64,000 bases of DNA, taken from NCBI RefSeq assembly GCF_036997615.1, contig NZ_JAWLQA010000004.1. The stretch is one strand, 5' to 3'. This DNA is from Brachyspira sp949287565 (lineage in GTDB: Bacteria; Spirochaetota; Brachyspiria; Brachyspirales; Brachyspiraceae). Shown here piece after piece: positions 52,738-60,952 of the stretch (the stretch's first letter is position 1; each line of letters begins with the position of its first letter). The notes under the pieces are model-generated. The model did no database searches. It was given only the letters and a program-made list of their open reading frames with translations, and was not told the DNA's origin. The position numbers and the translations under genes were made by a program.

Positions 52738-54210
52738 TTATCTTAGATTATGTTTTTTTACTCTAGCATCTGCTATATGCTGATTTTCCCATTCTATTTG
52801 AATTAAATTCATTCTCTGCATAGATAATTCTCTTTTAACAGCATTTTTAGTAGCCGCATCAAAAGTTGTTAAAGTAGCCATATTTGGTTTTTCTTCAGAA
52901 ACTAATCTTATAACAGCCACACCATTATCCAATTTTATAACATCGCTTACTTGATTAGTCTGCATAGAGAATACATGCATATAGAAAGCTTCAGTAGAAG
53001 AATCAGGTATAATAGTTCCTTCAGCAGTATTTAATCTTCCCTGATTATAAGAGAAAGGCTTGTCTGGTTTATAGTATTTTATAAGTCCATTTCCATTTAA
53101 TCTTGCTAAATTATTAATACCAGAAACAGCAGCTTTTAACACTTCAGCTTGTTTTGTTTTTTCAGCTTCTAAAAGAGTATTTATATTAGCATTTAAATAT
53201 TCTCTTCTTATAACTTCTTTATTAACATCAGTATATTTTTCAGGTATTCTAATATCATTAACTAATACAATATAATAGTATCCGTTTGCATATATAGGCT
53301 GTAAAAGATTAGTTCCTTTAGTAGTATTATTAGCAAAAATTTTATTAGCAAAATCTTCATCAGGCATTTGCATTCTTGTGAGATATCCTAACTTATAGTT
53401 ATTAGTATCAAAACTTTTTTCCATAGCTGTTTTTTCAAATAAAGTGATATCATCTTTCAAAGTTTTATATAAATTATCAGCCACTCCGCCGCTTTGAGTT
53501 ATTATCCAAGAAATATCTGCCTGAGCAAAATTAGTTTTATTATCTGTAAAATATTTTTCTAAATCAGCATCAGCTACTTGATTAGACTGTACTATCTCAG
53601 AAGCATTTATATAAACCATTTCAATATCTTTTTTTGTAAGATTTCTTTTGTATTCTCTTTGCATTTCTAAATCATTTAGTTTAACAGAAGTAAATAATTC
53701 AGCAGAAGCAGTTTGTGCTAATATATCTTCTTCTAAATCTTTTTGTATTTTTACTTTTTCAGATTGAGAAGCATTTTTTATGAATGATTCATAAGCCATT
53801 TGATTATAAACACCATTAGTATCTATAAACTGACTCTTCATAGCTTCAACTATAAAATTGTCACTTACATTTATATTTTTTCTAGCTACATCATTTAAAA
53901 GAATAGTAGCAACAGCTCTTCTAAATGCCAAATCTTCTATATAAGTATACATTTCATTATTTATTTGTATTCCTAATTGCTGATAATAACCTTCTATTTG
54001 TCTGAAAGCTCTTCCATAAGGGCTAGTACTTGTATAATATATAGGCTTTCCATTAACAGAACCTATTGTAGGAGTTTTTTGGCTTCCTCTAGTATCAACT
54101 ACCAAGAAATAAATTATCAAAAGTATTGAAACTGCTGATACTCCTAGCCATTGTAAAGTTTTTATTACTGGGCTTTTCTTTTTAGGTACGAAGTTTTTAT
54201 TAGATGACAT
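52738..54210 (-). CDS. PpiD/SurA-like periplasmic chaperone
   Basis: 490 residues. One membrane helix (about 18-38) anchors the protein, with the rest outside the cytoplasm. The SurA-N-like region reads IGSVNGKPIYYTSTSPYGRAF, followed by long helices. The middle (about 205-345) resembles a divergent parvulin domain (ISWIITQSGGVADNLYKTL, KLGYLTRMQMPDEDFANKIF), but the standard peptidyl-prolyl isomerase residues are weak. Probably helps outer-membrane proteins to fold. Upstream gap 180 bases to guaB, which has its own terminator. Confidence 0.75.
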   Translation of the reverse strand: MSSNKNFVPKKKSPVIKTLQWLGVSAVSILLIIYFLVVDTRGSQKTPTIGSVNGKPIYYTSTSPYGRAFRQIEGYYQQLGIQINNEMYTYIEDLAFRRAVATILLNDVARKNINVSDNFIVEAMKSQFIDTNGVYNQMAYESFIKNASQSEKVKIQKDLEEDILAQTASAELFTSVKLNDLEMQREYKRNLTKKDIEMVYINASEIVQSNQVADADLEKYFTDNKTNFAQADISWIITQSGGVADNLYKTLKDDITLFEKTAMEKSFDTNNYKLGYLTRMQMPDEDFANKIFANNTTKGTNLLQPIYANGYYYIVLVNDIRIPEKYTDVNKEVIRREYLNANINTLLEAEKTKQAEVLKAAVSGINNLARLNGNGLIKYYKPDKPFSYNQGRLNTAEGTIIPDSSTEAFYMHVFSMQTNQVSDVIKLDNGVAVIRLVSEEKPNMATLTTFDAATKNAVKRELSMQRMNLIQIEWENQHIADARVKKHNLR

Positions 54211-54337
54211 TATATATATCCTTAATTCTTAATTAAAAAATGATTATAATTTAATAATTATATAAGAAGAGTTTAAAAAATTCAAGTTTTTATAAAATTA
54301 AATTTATAATTGTTAGTATTTATAAACTTATATAAAA

Positions 54338-54376
54338 AAGCTGATAACCTTATCATTTAAATAAAGTTACCAGCTT
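54338..54376 (-). terminator. Intrinsic terminator after guaB
   Basis: AAGCTGATAACCTTA (54338-54352) pairs with TAAAGTTACCAGCTT (54362-54376) with two wobble positions; the minus strand ends in CTTTTTTATA. Confidence 0.75.
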
Positions 54377-54391
54377 ATAATTTCTTTTTTA

Positions 54392-55513
54392 TTAATAGTT
54401 AGGTGCTTTAGAAGTTATTTTTACATCATGTACATGGCTTTCAGCCAAACCTTGATTAGTTATTCTTATAAATTCAGCTTTTTCCTGAAGCATTTGTATA
54501 TCTTTAGCACCAATATATCCCATACCAGCACGAATACCGCCAACTATTTGATATACAACATCAGCAACATGACCTTTATATTCAGTAACACCCTCTATTC
54601 CTTCAGGTACAAATTTAGATTTATTAACTACCTCGCTTTGGAAATATCTGTCTTTGCTTCCATGTATCATAGCACCAACAGAACCCATTCCTCTATAAGG
54701 CTTATATTTTTTACCGTCTATTATAATAACATCTCCTGGAGCTTCATAAGTAGATGAGAAAAGTCCTCCAGCCATAACAGCATCAGCTCCTATGGCAAAT
54801 GCTTTAACTATATCTCCTGAATACTTTATACCGCCGTCAGCAATGGCTCCCACATTATGTTTTTTAGCAATTTCAGAAGCATCATGTATAGCAGTAAGCT
54901 GAGGAACACCAACACCTGCAATTATTCTTGTTGTACAAATAGAGCCTGCACCTATTCCTATTTTTATAGCATCTACTCCGGCATCAATCAAAGCTTTAGC
55001 TCCGTCTGCAGTAGCAATGTTGCCTGCTATCACTTCAACTTGAGTATATTTATCTTTAATTTCTTTTATAGCAGTAAGTACGTTTTTTGAATGTCCATGT
55101 GCTGTGTCTATTACTATTAAATCTACTTTTGCTTCTATAAGTCTTTCTATTCTCTCATATCTGTCATCAGATATGCCTATAGCAGCTGCAGCTATTAAAG
55201 AACCATCTTCTGATAAAGTAGCCTTTTCTTTGTTTTCTATATCTTTAAAACTTTTTACTATTTCTACTTCTTTAACCTGCTGTTCTAAAGGCATGTTTTT
55301 ATGTATAACACCTAATCCTCCGCATAATGCCATAGCTATTGCCATTTTAGATTCTGTTACAGTGTCCATTGGAGAACTTATTAATGGTGTGTTTAATGTT
55401 ACTTTTTTTGTTAATTTTCTTCTTAAAGTTACATCTTTTGGAAGAATATCTGATTCTTTTGGTACTAATAATACATCATCAAAGGTTAATGCTTCTTTAA
55501 TATTAATAGGCAT
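54392..55513 (-). CDS. guaB: IMP dehydrogenase GuaB lacking CBS domains
   Basis: 373 residues; most IMP dehydrogenases have about 480-500. The catalytic barrel is complete: TFDDVLLVP at the start, SPMDTVTE, DTAHGHS, the catalytic Cys193 in GIGAGSICTTRI, DGGIKYSGDI, YRGMGS and the flap region FVPEGIEG. The pair of CBS domains normally inserted near residue 90-110 is missing: IVKSFKDIENKEKATLSEDG passes straight into LIAAAAIG. CBS-less IMP dehydrogenases are known in Borrelia, so the enzyme should be active but lack CBS-based nucleotide control. It makes XMP for GMP synthesis. guaA is not adjacent. Confidence 0.95.
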   Translation of the reverse strand: MPINIKEALTFDDVLLVPKESDILPKDVTLRRKLTKKVTLNTPLISSPMDTVTESKMAIAMALCGGLGVIHKNMPLEQQVKEVEIVKSFKDIENKEKATLSEDGSLIAAAAIGISDDRYERIERLIEAKVDLIVIDTAHGHSKNVLTAIKEIKDKYTQVEVIAGNIATADGAKALIDAGVDAIKIGIGAGSICTTRIIAGVGVPQLTAIHDASEIAKKHNVGAIADGGIKYSGDIVKAFAIGADAVMAGGLFSSTYEAPGDVIIIDGKKYKPYRGMGSVGAMIHGSKDRYFQSEVVNKSKFVPEGIEGVTEYKGHVADVVYQIVGGIRAGMGYIGAKDIQMLQEKAEFIRITNQGLAESHVHDVKITSKAPNY

Positions 55514-55725
55514 AATTATTTTTCCTCTTTTTTAATTAGATATAGATTTGAATAATATAGATATTTTGATAAAGGATTCTATAGTAAAAATGCTATAATT
55601 GCAATGATTTTTTATTTTTTTAATTAATATTTTCACTAAAAATATTGAAATGTATTAAATGTTTATTATTATTGTAATAATATTGTAAAATTTTAACTAT
55701 TTTTATATTTTTTAAGTAAAATATA

Positions 55726-55754
55726 TTTACAAAATTAATATAATATATTATACT
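55726..55754 (+). promoter_or_regulatory. Promoter of the HD-GYP-like gene
   Basis: TTTACA (55726-55731), 17-base spacer, TATACT (55749-55754), 42 bases before the ATG. Confidence 0.55.
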
Positions 55755-55796
55755 ATAATTGTAAAGAAAGTTTACTAAGTATGTAGGAGGTAAATT

Positions 55797-56894
55797 ATGA
55801 CTATGACAACAATAAAAGATAATAACTTATTTGATATATATAAAATGTATTTTAAACATGGTGATTTTAATGATTTTTCAAATGTAAAAAGAAATCATCT
55901 GTTATCATCTTTGATTAGAGAGATAAAAATTATAAATACTAAAAAGGACTCTATAAGTGAAAAAGAAATAGAGAATATATACGATATCTTGGTAAAACTT
56001 TCTATTATAGCAAGAATTGATTTAATTATGTCTATGAAAGGTATAAAGAGTAAAGATACATCATTCATAGGCGGTATAAAACGTTCCAAAGAAGTTATAG
56101 ATTATGCTTTGAAAATAATAGTAAAATTATTATATAAAATGAATGAAGAGCAGATAACTTCTCATTACACTAATAAATTTATTTATAATGACAGTATATC
56201 TCATACTAGCAGAGTATTTATTATGGCTGTGAGATTTATGAAGCATTATAATAATAGTATAAACAATAATATAGTTTCTGATATAAGAAAAAAATTCAAA
56301 AACAGATATGCTAAGTATTATAAAAATGTATTAAGAAAATTTAACATTAATAAAAAAATAACAAGATTGGAGCATGTGTATAAAAATGGTTTAAGAGATA
56401 TTTTATTTAATGAATTAGTTAATATCGCTATAGCAGCATTTTGGCATGATATATCAAATTTATTTAATAATTATAATAAAGATTATAATACATCAAAATG
56501 CTATTCATATTTAAAGCATTTTGTAAGATATAATTATGATATATCATTAGCAGTAGGACTTCATAATGAATATTACGGATATGGAAATGGAGTATTTTTG
56601 AATTATTATAATACTATAGTTAATTCAAACACTCTTTTTGCTCCTAATTATATTATTAGTTTTGATTACAATGATACTTTAAAACTAAACAGTGTATCTT
56701 ATTTTCCTTCAAAAGTTATAGAGATAATAGACTTATTTGATAGAATAACTTATTCTGATAATAATTCACTTAATAATAATGATGCTTTGGTATTTATAAG
56801 TGATAATTATTTGGATAAAGAAGTAAAAATTGATCCTATAATTTTTGATATATTTTCTTCTTTTGTATCTGATAAGCTAAAATTAATAGCCTAA
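55797..56894 (+). CDS. Degenerate HD-GYP-like protein
   Basis: 365 residues, soluble; AGGAGGT lies 5 bases before the ATG. I see an HD-GYP-like order of motifs: ISHTSRVFIMAVRFM (first His, about 137-152), AAFWHDISNLF (HD pair, about 217-227) and LHNEYYGYGNG (about 260-270), which resembles HHExxDGxGYP with several positions changed. Then a SKVIEIIDLFDRITYS segment corresponds to the family's IVxVADVFDALT region. It could be a c-di-GMP phosphodiesterase with altered metal site or a c-di-GMP sensor. No GGDEF gene is in the window. Confidence 0.6.
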   Translation: MTMTTIKDNNLFDIYKMYFKHGDFNDFSNVKRNHLLSSLIREIKIINTKKDSISEKEIENIYDILVKLSIIARIDLIMSMKGIKSKDTSFIGGIKRSKEVIDYALKIIVKLLYKMNEEQITSHYTNKFIYNDSISHTSRVFIMAVRFMKHYNNSINNNIVSDIRKKFKNRYAKYYKNVLRKFNINKKITRLEHVYKNGLRDILFNELVNIAIAAFWHDISNLFNNYNKDYNTSKCYSYLKHFVRYNYDISLAVGLHNEYYGYGNGVFLNYYNTIVNSNTLFAPNYIISFDYNDTLKLNSVSYFPSKVIEIIDLFDRITYSDNNSLNNNDALVFISDNYLDKEVKIDPIIFDIFSSFVSDKLKLIA

Positions 56895-56914
56895 AATATT
56901 TTAATTTAAAAAAG

Positions 56915-56950
56915 AAAAGAGAGGGAAAATAATTTCCCCCTCTTTTTATT
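56915..56950. terminator. Bidirectional terminator between HD-GYP-like and rubrerythrin genes
   Basis: AAAAGAGAGGGAA (56915-56927) pairs with TTCCCCCTCTTTT (12 of 13), with T run on the plus strand and its complement on the minus strand. Confidence 0.7.
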
Positions 56951-56973
56951 TTTAACAAGTACAAATTCTAAAA

Positions 56974-57510
56974 TTAGAAGTTTTCAACTCTAACTTCGAA
57001 GAATTTTTTAGCATGTTTACAAACTGGGCAAAGCTCAGGAGCTTCTTCGCTTTCAACGATGAAACCGCAGTTTCTGCATTTCCATTGAACTTTAGTAGCT
57101 TTTTTGAAAACGCTTCCGCTTTTTACAGCTTCTCTTAATTTAGCATATCTTTCTCTGTGTTCTTTTTCAACATCACCGATTAATTTCATAGAACGAGCTA
57201 TTTCATCGAAACCTTCTTCAGTAGCTTCTTTAGCCATTCTTGGGTACATATTTTCGTATTCTTCGTTTTCACCTTCCCAAGCAGCTTGTAAGTTTTGAAG
57301 AGTATCACCTATACCATTAAGATATTTGAAATGTACTTTAGCATGTTCTCTTTCATTTTCAGCTGTTTCAAGGAAAATAGCAGCGATTTGCTCATAACCT
57401 TCATTTCTTGCTACGCTAGCAAAATAAGTATATTTGTTTCTAGCCATAGATTCGCCAGCAAAAGCTTCATTTAAGTTTTTTTCTGTTTTTGTACCTTTTA
57501 AATCCTTCAT
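56974..57510 (-). CDS. rbr: Rubrerythrin
   Basis: 178 residues. A ferritin-like di-iron four-helix domain (NEAFAGESMARNKYTYFA, AENEREHAKVHF, VEKEHRERY) precedes a rubredoxin-like Fe(SCys)4 domain (CRNCGFIVESEEAPELCPVC). Reduces hydrogen peroxide in anaerobes and microaerophiles using electrons from rubredoxin or NADH systems. It is next to sodB, with 44 bases between, a fitting pair: SOD makes peroxide, rubrerythrin removes it. Confidence 0.96.
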   Translation of the reverse strand: MKDLKGTKTEKNLNEAFAGESMARNKYTYFASVARNEGYEQIAAIFLETAENEREHAKVHFKYLNGIGDTLQNLQAAWEGENEEYENMYPRMAKEATEEGFDEIARSMKLIGDVEKEHRERYAKLREAVKSGSVFKKATKVQWKCRNCGFIVESEEAPELCPVCKHAKKFFEVRVENF

Positions 57511-57554
57511 TTTAATTCTCCTAAAAAATATATAAATAATTAGTTTAAACTATA

Positions 57555-58151
57555 TTATTTAGCAAGTTTAATTCTTTCAGCAACATAGTCCCAATTTACT
57601 AAATGATCAACAAAAGTAGTTAAGAAATCAGGTCTTCTGTTTTGATAGTCTAGATAATAAGCATGTTCCCAAACATCGCAAGTTAAAACACCATGTACTT
57701 TATCAGCAACAGGGTTCATAGCATTAGCATATTTTCTAACTTCTAATTTACCATTATTCATAACAAGCCAAACCCATCCAGAACCGAATTGAGTTTTACC
57801 GCCAGTAGTGAAAGCTTCTTTGAAAGCATCAAAAGAACCGAAATCTGCTTCAATTTTTGATTTTACTTCAGCAGGTATAGCAACATCTTTTTTAAGCATT
57901 TTAAAGAATTCTTCATGGTTATAAACTTGACCAGCATTGTTAAATACAGCTTGTTTATCAGCATTGTTATGAGATAAAGTGATTAATTCCTCAATGCTTT
58001 TTCCTTGTAAAGCTGAATCTTTAGCTACTAAATCATTAAGAGTAGTAACATAAGTATTTAAGTGTTTTCCATGATGGAAATCCAATGTGTTAGAAGACAT
58101 ATATGGTGCTAAATCTTCTTTTCCATAAGGTAATTTCATTAGATCAAACAT
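57555..58151 (-). CDS. sodB: Superoxide dismutase (Fe/Mn type)
   Basis: 198 residues. Metal ligands: His in DFHHGKHLNTY, His in YNHEEFF, Asp and His in CDVWEHAYYLDYQN. AGQVYNHEEFF with Gln before the NH motif is the Fe-type pattern; the cambialistic or Mn form cannot be excluded. AAGGAG lies 8 bases upstream. Its promoter (58,187-58,214) and the neighbouring rubrerythrin suggest an oxidative-stress unit. Confidence 0.95.
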   Translation of the reverse strand: MFDLMKLPYGKEDLAPYMSSNTLDFHHGKHLNTYVTTLNDLVAKDSALQGKSIEELITLSHNNADKQAVFNNAGQVYNHEEFFKMLKKDVAIPAEVKSKIEADFGSFDAFKEAFTTGGKTQFGSGWVWLVMNNGKLEVRKYANAMNPVADKVHGVLTCDVWEHAYYLDYQNRRPDFLTTFVDHLVNWDYVAERIKLAK

Positions 58152-58186
58152 ACATTTTACTCCTTCATTTTATTTTATTATAATAA

Positions 58187-58214
58187 ATAATAACCTATTT
58201 TAAATTAATGTCAA
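58187..58214 (-). promoter_or_regulatory. Promoter of sodB
   Basis: Minus strand: TTGACA (58214-58209), 16-base spacer, TATTAT (58192-58187), about 35 bases before the ATG. Confidence 0.6.
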
Positions 58215-58267
58215 GCATTTATTAAATGATAAAAAGATTTTAATAGTAAAAATTACTAATAATAAAT

Positions 58268-58295
58268 AAAGGCATACCAAAAATGGCATGCCTTT
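58268..58295. terminator. Hairpin after the secreted Thr-rich gene
   Basis: AAAGGCAT (58268-58275) pairs with ATGCCTTT (58288-58295) plus an inner CC/GG pair. It lies downstream of the minus-strand gene ending at 58322; the T tract is interrupted, so efficiency is uncertain. Confidence 0.55.
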
Positions 58296-58321
58296 AATGA
58301 TTTTTTAATTTTTATTTTTAA

Positions 58322-59368
58322 TTAGTTAGCAGCTTCAGTAGTTTCTGTTTCTGTAGTAGTTGTATCTGTAGTAGTACCTGGATCAGCTGCTTCATTTTCG
58401 TAATCTTTGAAAACTGGCATTTTTTCTCTGCTTAATATTTCATCTTCTGTTTGACCATAAGTGAATCCTAATTCATCATAGTATTTAGCATAAGTAGTTC
58501 TAAATCTTTCAGAAGTAGTATATAAAACTTTATGGTATTTAGTTATTAACAATTTATATTTAGCAGTTTTAATATTTTCATCAGCTGTTTTTAAAGTAGT
58601 TAAATCCCAAAGGTTGTTGAACATTTCATTTAAGAAATAAACTTTACTTACATCGCTGTTTTGGTTTATAGTAGCTAAGTTGTAGTTAACACCTGCTAAG
58701 TAAGTGTTTAACATAATCAATCTTTGAGTATCATTAGCTCCTGTTAATTCATTGTTTAAAGCATTCATTAAATGGAATCTGCTTTTTGCATAATATCCAG
58801 CAGTACCTTTAAATAGATTTAAGATACCAGCATAAAGATTTAATTCATAATCTGATTGTTTTAATTCATTAGTTTTTCCAAGTATTTCATAAATAGGCTT
58901 TATATCATCATAAAGTTTGAAAGATTTATCTAATTCTTGAAGAGCTATATCTATATTATTATCATTAGCTAATGGGTTAGCTACTAAATCATAGTAATAA
59001 ACCGCATTATAGAACATTTCGTTAGTATCAGTGAAATTAACATTAGTATAACGCTCTAATATTTTATTAGCTTTGTAAAGAACTCTGAATAAATAATCTT
59101 CTCTCATTTTAGTAAGATTAGTTTGAAGAAGATTGTATTCTTTATCAAGAGCAACATCATCAGTATTTCTTAAATCAGTAAAAGAAGGACCAAAAGATGT
59201 TATTTCATTTACAGTGTTAGTTCCTGCAGCTTCTTGATTTTCAGTTGTAGTTTCAGCAGTAGTTTCTGTTGTTTCAGTAGCAGTAGTATCTGCTGTAGTT
59301 TCGTCCTGAGCGTATACTGGGCTTAACGCTAGAATCATTACGCTTAATACAAGAAATAGTTTTTTCAT
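58322..59368 (-). CDS. Secreted protein with Thr/Glu-rich ends
   Basis: 348 residues with a signal peptide (1-20, ending VYAQ). Just after cleavage, about residues 22-48 are almost all Thr, Glu and Ala, and the last 20 residues have the same composition, so both ends are low-complexity and probably disordered. The middle (about 75-320) is helical with regular Tyr/Leu/Asn positions (YNAVYYYDLVANPLAND, YELNLYAGILNLFKG), suggesting TPR-like helical pairs. I recognise no specific family. It starts 9 bases after the holB-like gene, with GGAG upstream, so both are one transcript. Confidence 0.75.
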   Translation of the reverse strand: MKKLFLVLSVMILALSPVYAQDETTADTTATETTETTAETTTENQEAAGTNTVNEITSFGPSFTDLRNTDDVALDKEYNLLQTNLTKMREDYLFRVLYKANKILERYTNVNFTDTNEMFYNAVYYYDLVANPLANDNNIDIALQELDKSFKLYDDIKPIYEILGKTNELKQSDYELNLYAGILNLFKGTAGYYAKSRFHLMNALNNELTGANDTQRLIMLNTYLAGVNYNLATINQNSDVSKVYFLNEMFNNLWDLTTLKTADENIKTAKYKLLITKYHKVLYTTSERFRTTYAKYYDELGFTYGQTEDEILSREKMPVFKDYENEAADPGTTTDTTTTETETTEAAN

Positions 59369-59377
59369 GTATAACTC

Positions 59378-60772
59378 CTATATGTTTTTATTATAATTGT
59401 GTAACCAAGTAAAAATGTTGCCTAAAGTTTTATAAAGCAGCATTTTAGGTTGAGTATTTGTATTAATTAGGGTATTGATTGTAGAATCTAATTCATCAAT
59501 AGTCCATACAATACTTTCATCTGAAATAGAACTAGGCAATATATAATCTCTATTTTCTATTTCAAGATACTTATCTTCTAAAGACTTTTTTAAAATATTA
59601 ATCATTTCTCTAAAAGCATCAGCTATCTCATAATCTCCGTCACTTAGTAATGTGGCAAGTGAGGCTATTTGAGACGGATTGTTATTTAAAGCAGCGTCCA
59701 TAAAAGATAATAATACTTTGTATATATTATCGCTTGTATTTGATTTTTTGTCAAGTACATATTTTACTGCTTTAGCTACACTTCCATAAGAATTTTCTAG
59801 TGCAAGGGCTGTTTTTTCTTCATTTAACCTCAATCTCTTCATTAATATTGATCTTAAAGTATTTTCTGATAAAGGTGAAAATTTTAATTCCATCATTCGA
59901 GATCTTAGAGGTTTCATACCATCTTGCACCAATTTATTAGTATCTGAAGTTATTAGAATAAATATATTATTGTCTGAAGGTTCTTCTAAAGTTCTTAAAA
60001 ATATATTAGGAGCCCTCTTATCCATTAATTCTATACCTTCTATGATAATAATTCTCTTATTTGATATTCTCGGCTTTCTATACGTTAATTCTATAATATT
60101 TCTTACTGTATCAAGCGGAATTACCGTATGTATTATATTATAATGTATTTTTTTTAAGGCACTGAAGAAATCGCCTTCTATAGAAATTTTTTTCTTACCG
60201 CCTTTATTTTTAGCTATATTTAAAGCTTCTTTCGATTTATTTCTGAATATTGAATCTACAAACTCAACATTATCAGCATTTAACTCATTTAAAGTATAAT
60301 TAACAGCCAAATAATAAGGTTCTATTAAAGCATATCTTGAAGTTTCTTTTTTACTTCCAAGCATATATTCTTTTGGTTCGCTTGTAGGATAATTATCATA
60401 ACTATCAAAAAGCATAGATTCAACTTTATACAGTATAGAACGGCATGCAGAATAAAAATTATTAAACAAATGAGGCATTTTATATTCTAAATATTGATTA
60501 AAATAAAGCTCAGCATTTCTAAATCTTTCATCTGTGCCTGCTACTATAACATCAGGGTGTTTGTATTGATCTATCATTTTACAGGATTTACATTCATCAC
60601 AGTAAGTTCCGTTTCCTCTCTCGCAGCAAATAGCCTTAGCATAATTTAAAGCACTTTCAAATTTGCCAATTCCTTCATCTCCGTAGAAAAGATAGGCATG
60701 ATGAAGTCTGCCGCTTTTATATATTCCTGACATTATTTTCAGCGGGGTTGTTTGTCCTAATACCTTAGCCAA
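59378..60772 (-). CDS. holB: DNA polymerase III delta'-type clamp-loader subunit with a large insertion
   Basis: 464 residues from a TTG start with AGAGG 7 bases upstream. Features of the DnaX/HolB clamp-loader family: LHHAYLFYGDEGIGKFESAL (Walker A), a zinc module CCERGNGTYCDECKSCK, KRIIIIEGIELMDKRAPNIF (Walker B region) and LRTLEEPSDNNIFILITS. Between the zinc module and the Walker B region there is an extra segment of about 120 residues (roughly 90-215) with no clear homology. The normal SRC motif reads LRSRMMEL. Function as delta' is the likeliest call; it is too diverged to exclude another clamp-loader-like ATPase. Confidence 0.8.
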   Translation of the reverse strand: MAKVLGQTTPLKIMSGIYKSGRLHHAYLFYGDEGIGKFESALNYAKAICCERGNGTYCDECKSCKMIDQYKHPDVIVAGTDERFRNAELYFNQYLEYKMPHLFNNFYSACRSILYKVESMLFDSYDNYPTSEPKEYMLGSKKETSRYALIEPYYLAVNYTLNELNADNVEFVDSIFRNKSKEALNIAKNKGGKKKISIEGDFFSALKKIHYNIIHTVIPLDTVRNIIELTYRKPRISNKRIIIIEGIELMDKRAPNIFLRTLEEPSDNNIFILITSDTNKLVQDGMKPLRSRMMELKFSPLSENTLRSILMKRLRLNEEKTALALENSYGSVAKAVKYVLDKKSNTSDNIYKVLLSFMDAALNNNPSQIASLATLLSDGDYEIADAFREMINILKKSLEDKYLEIENRDYILPSSISDESIVWTIDELDSTINTLINTNTQPKMLLYKTLGNIFTWLHNYNKNI

Positions 60773-60952
60773 TATTAAACCTCTATTAGTAGAATGATAT
60801 GTTTTTTACGAATACATGTATAAATCATAAATAAAATTATATCAACAATAATTTTTGCTGTTTTAAATTATAACTATAATTATGACGATATTTTACTGTT
60901 GAGTTTTAATTTTTATATTAGAGCATAACAATATAATAATGGGGAATATTTA

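Noticed and set aside
54428..55535. Plus-strand frames opposite guaB
   Set aside because: guaB motifs and ribosome site are clear on the minus strand; the opposite frames are by-products of its codon use.
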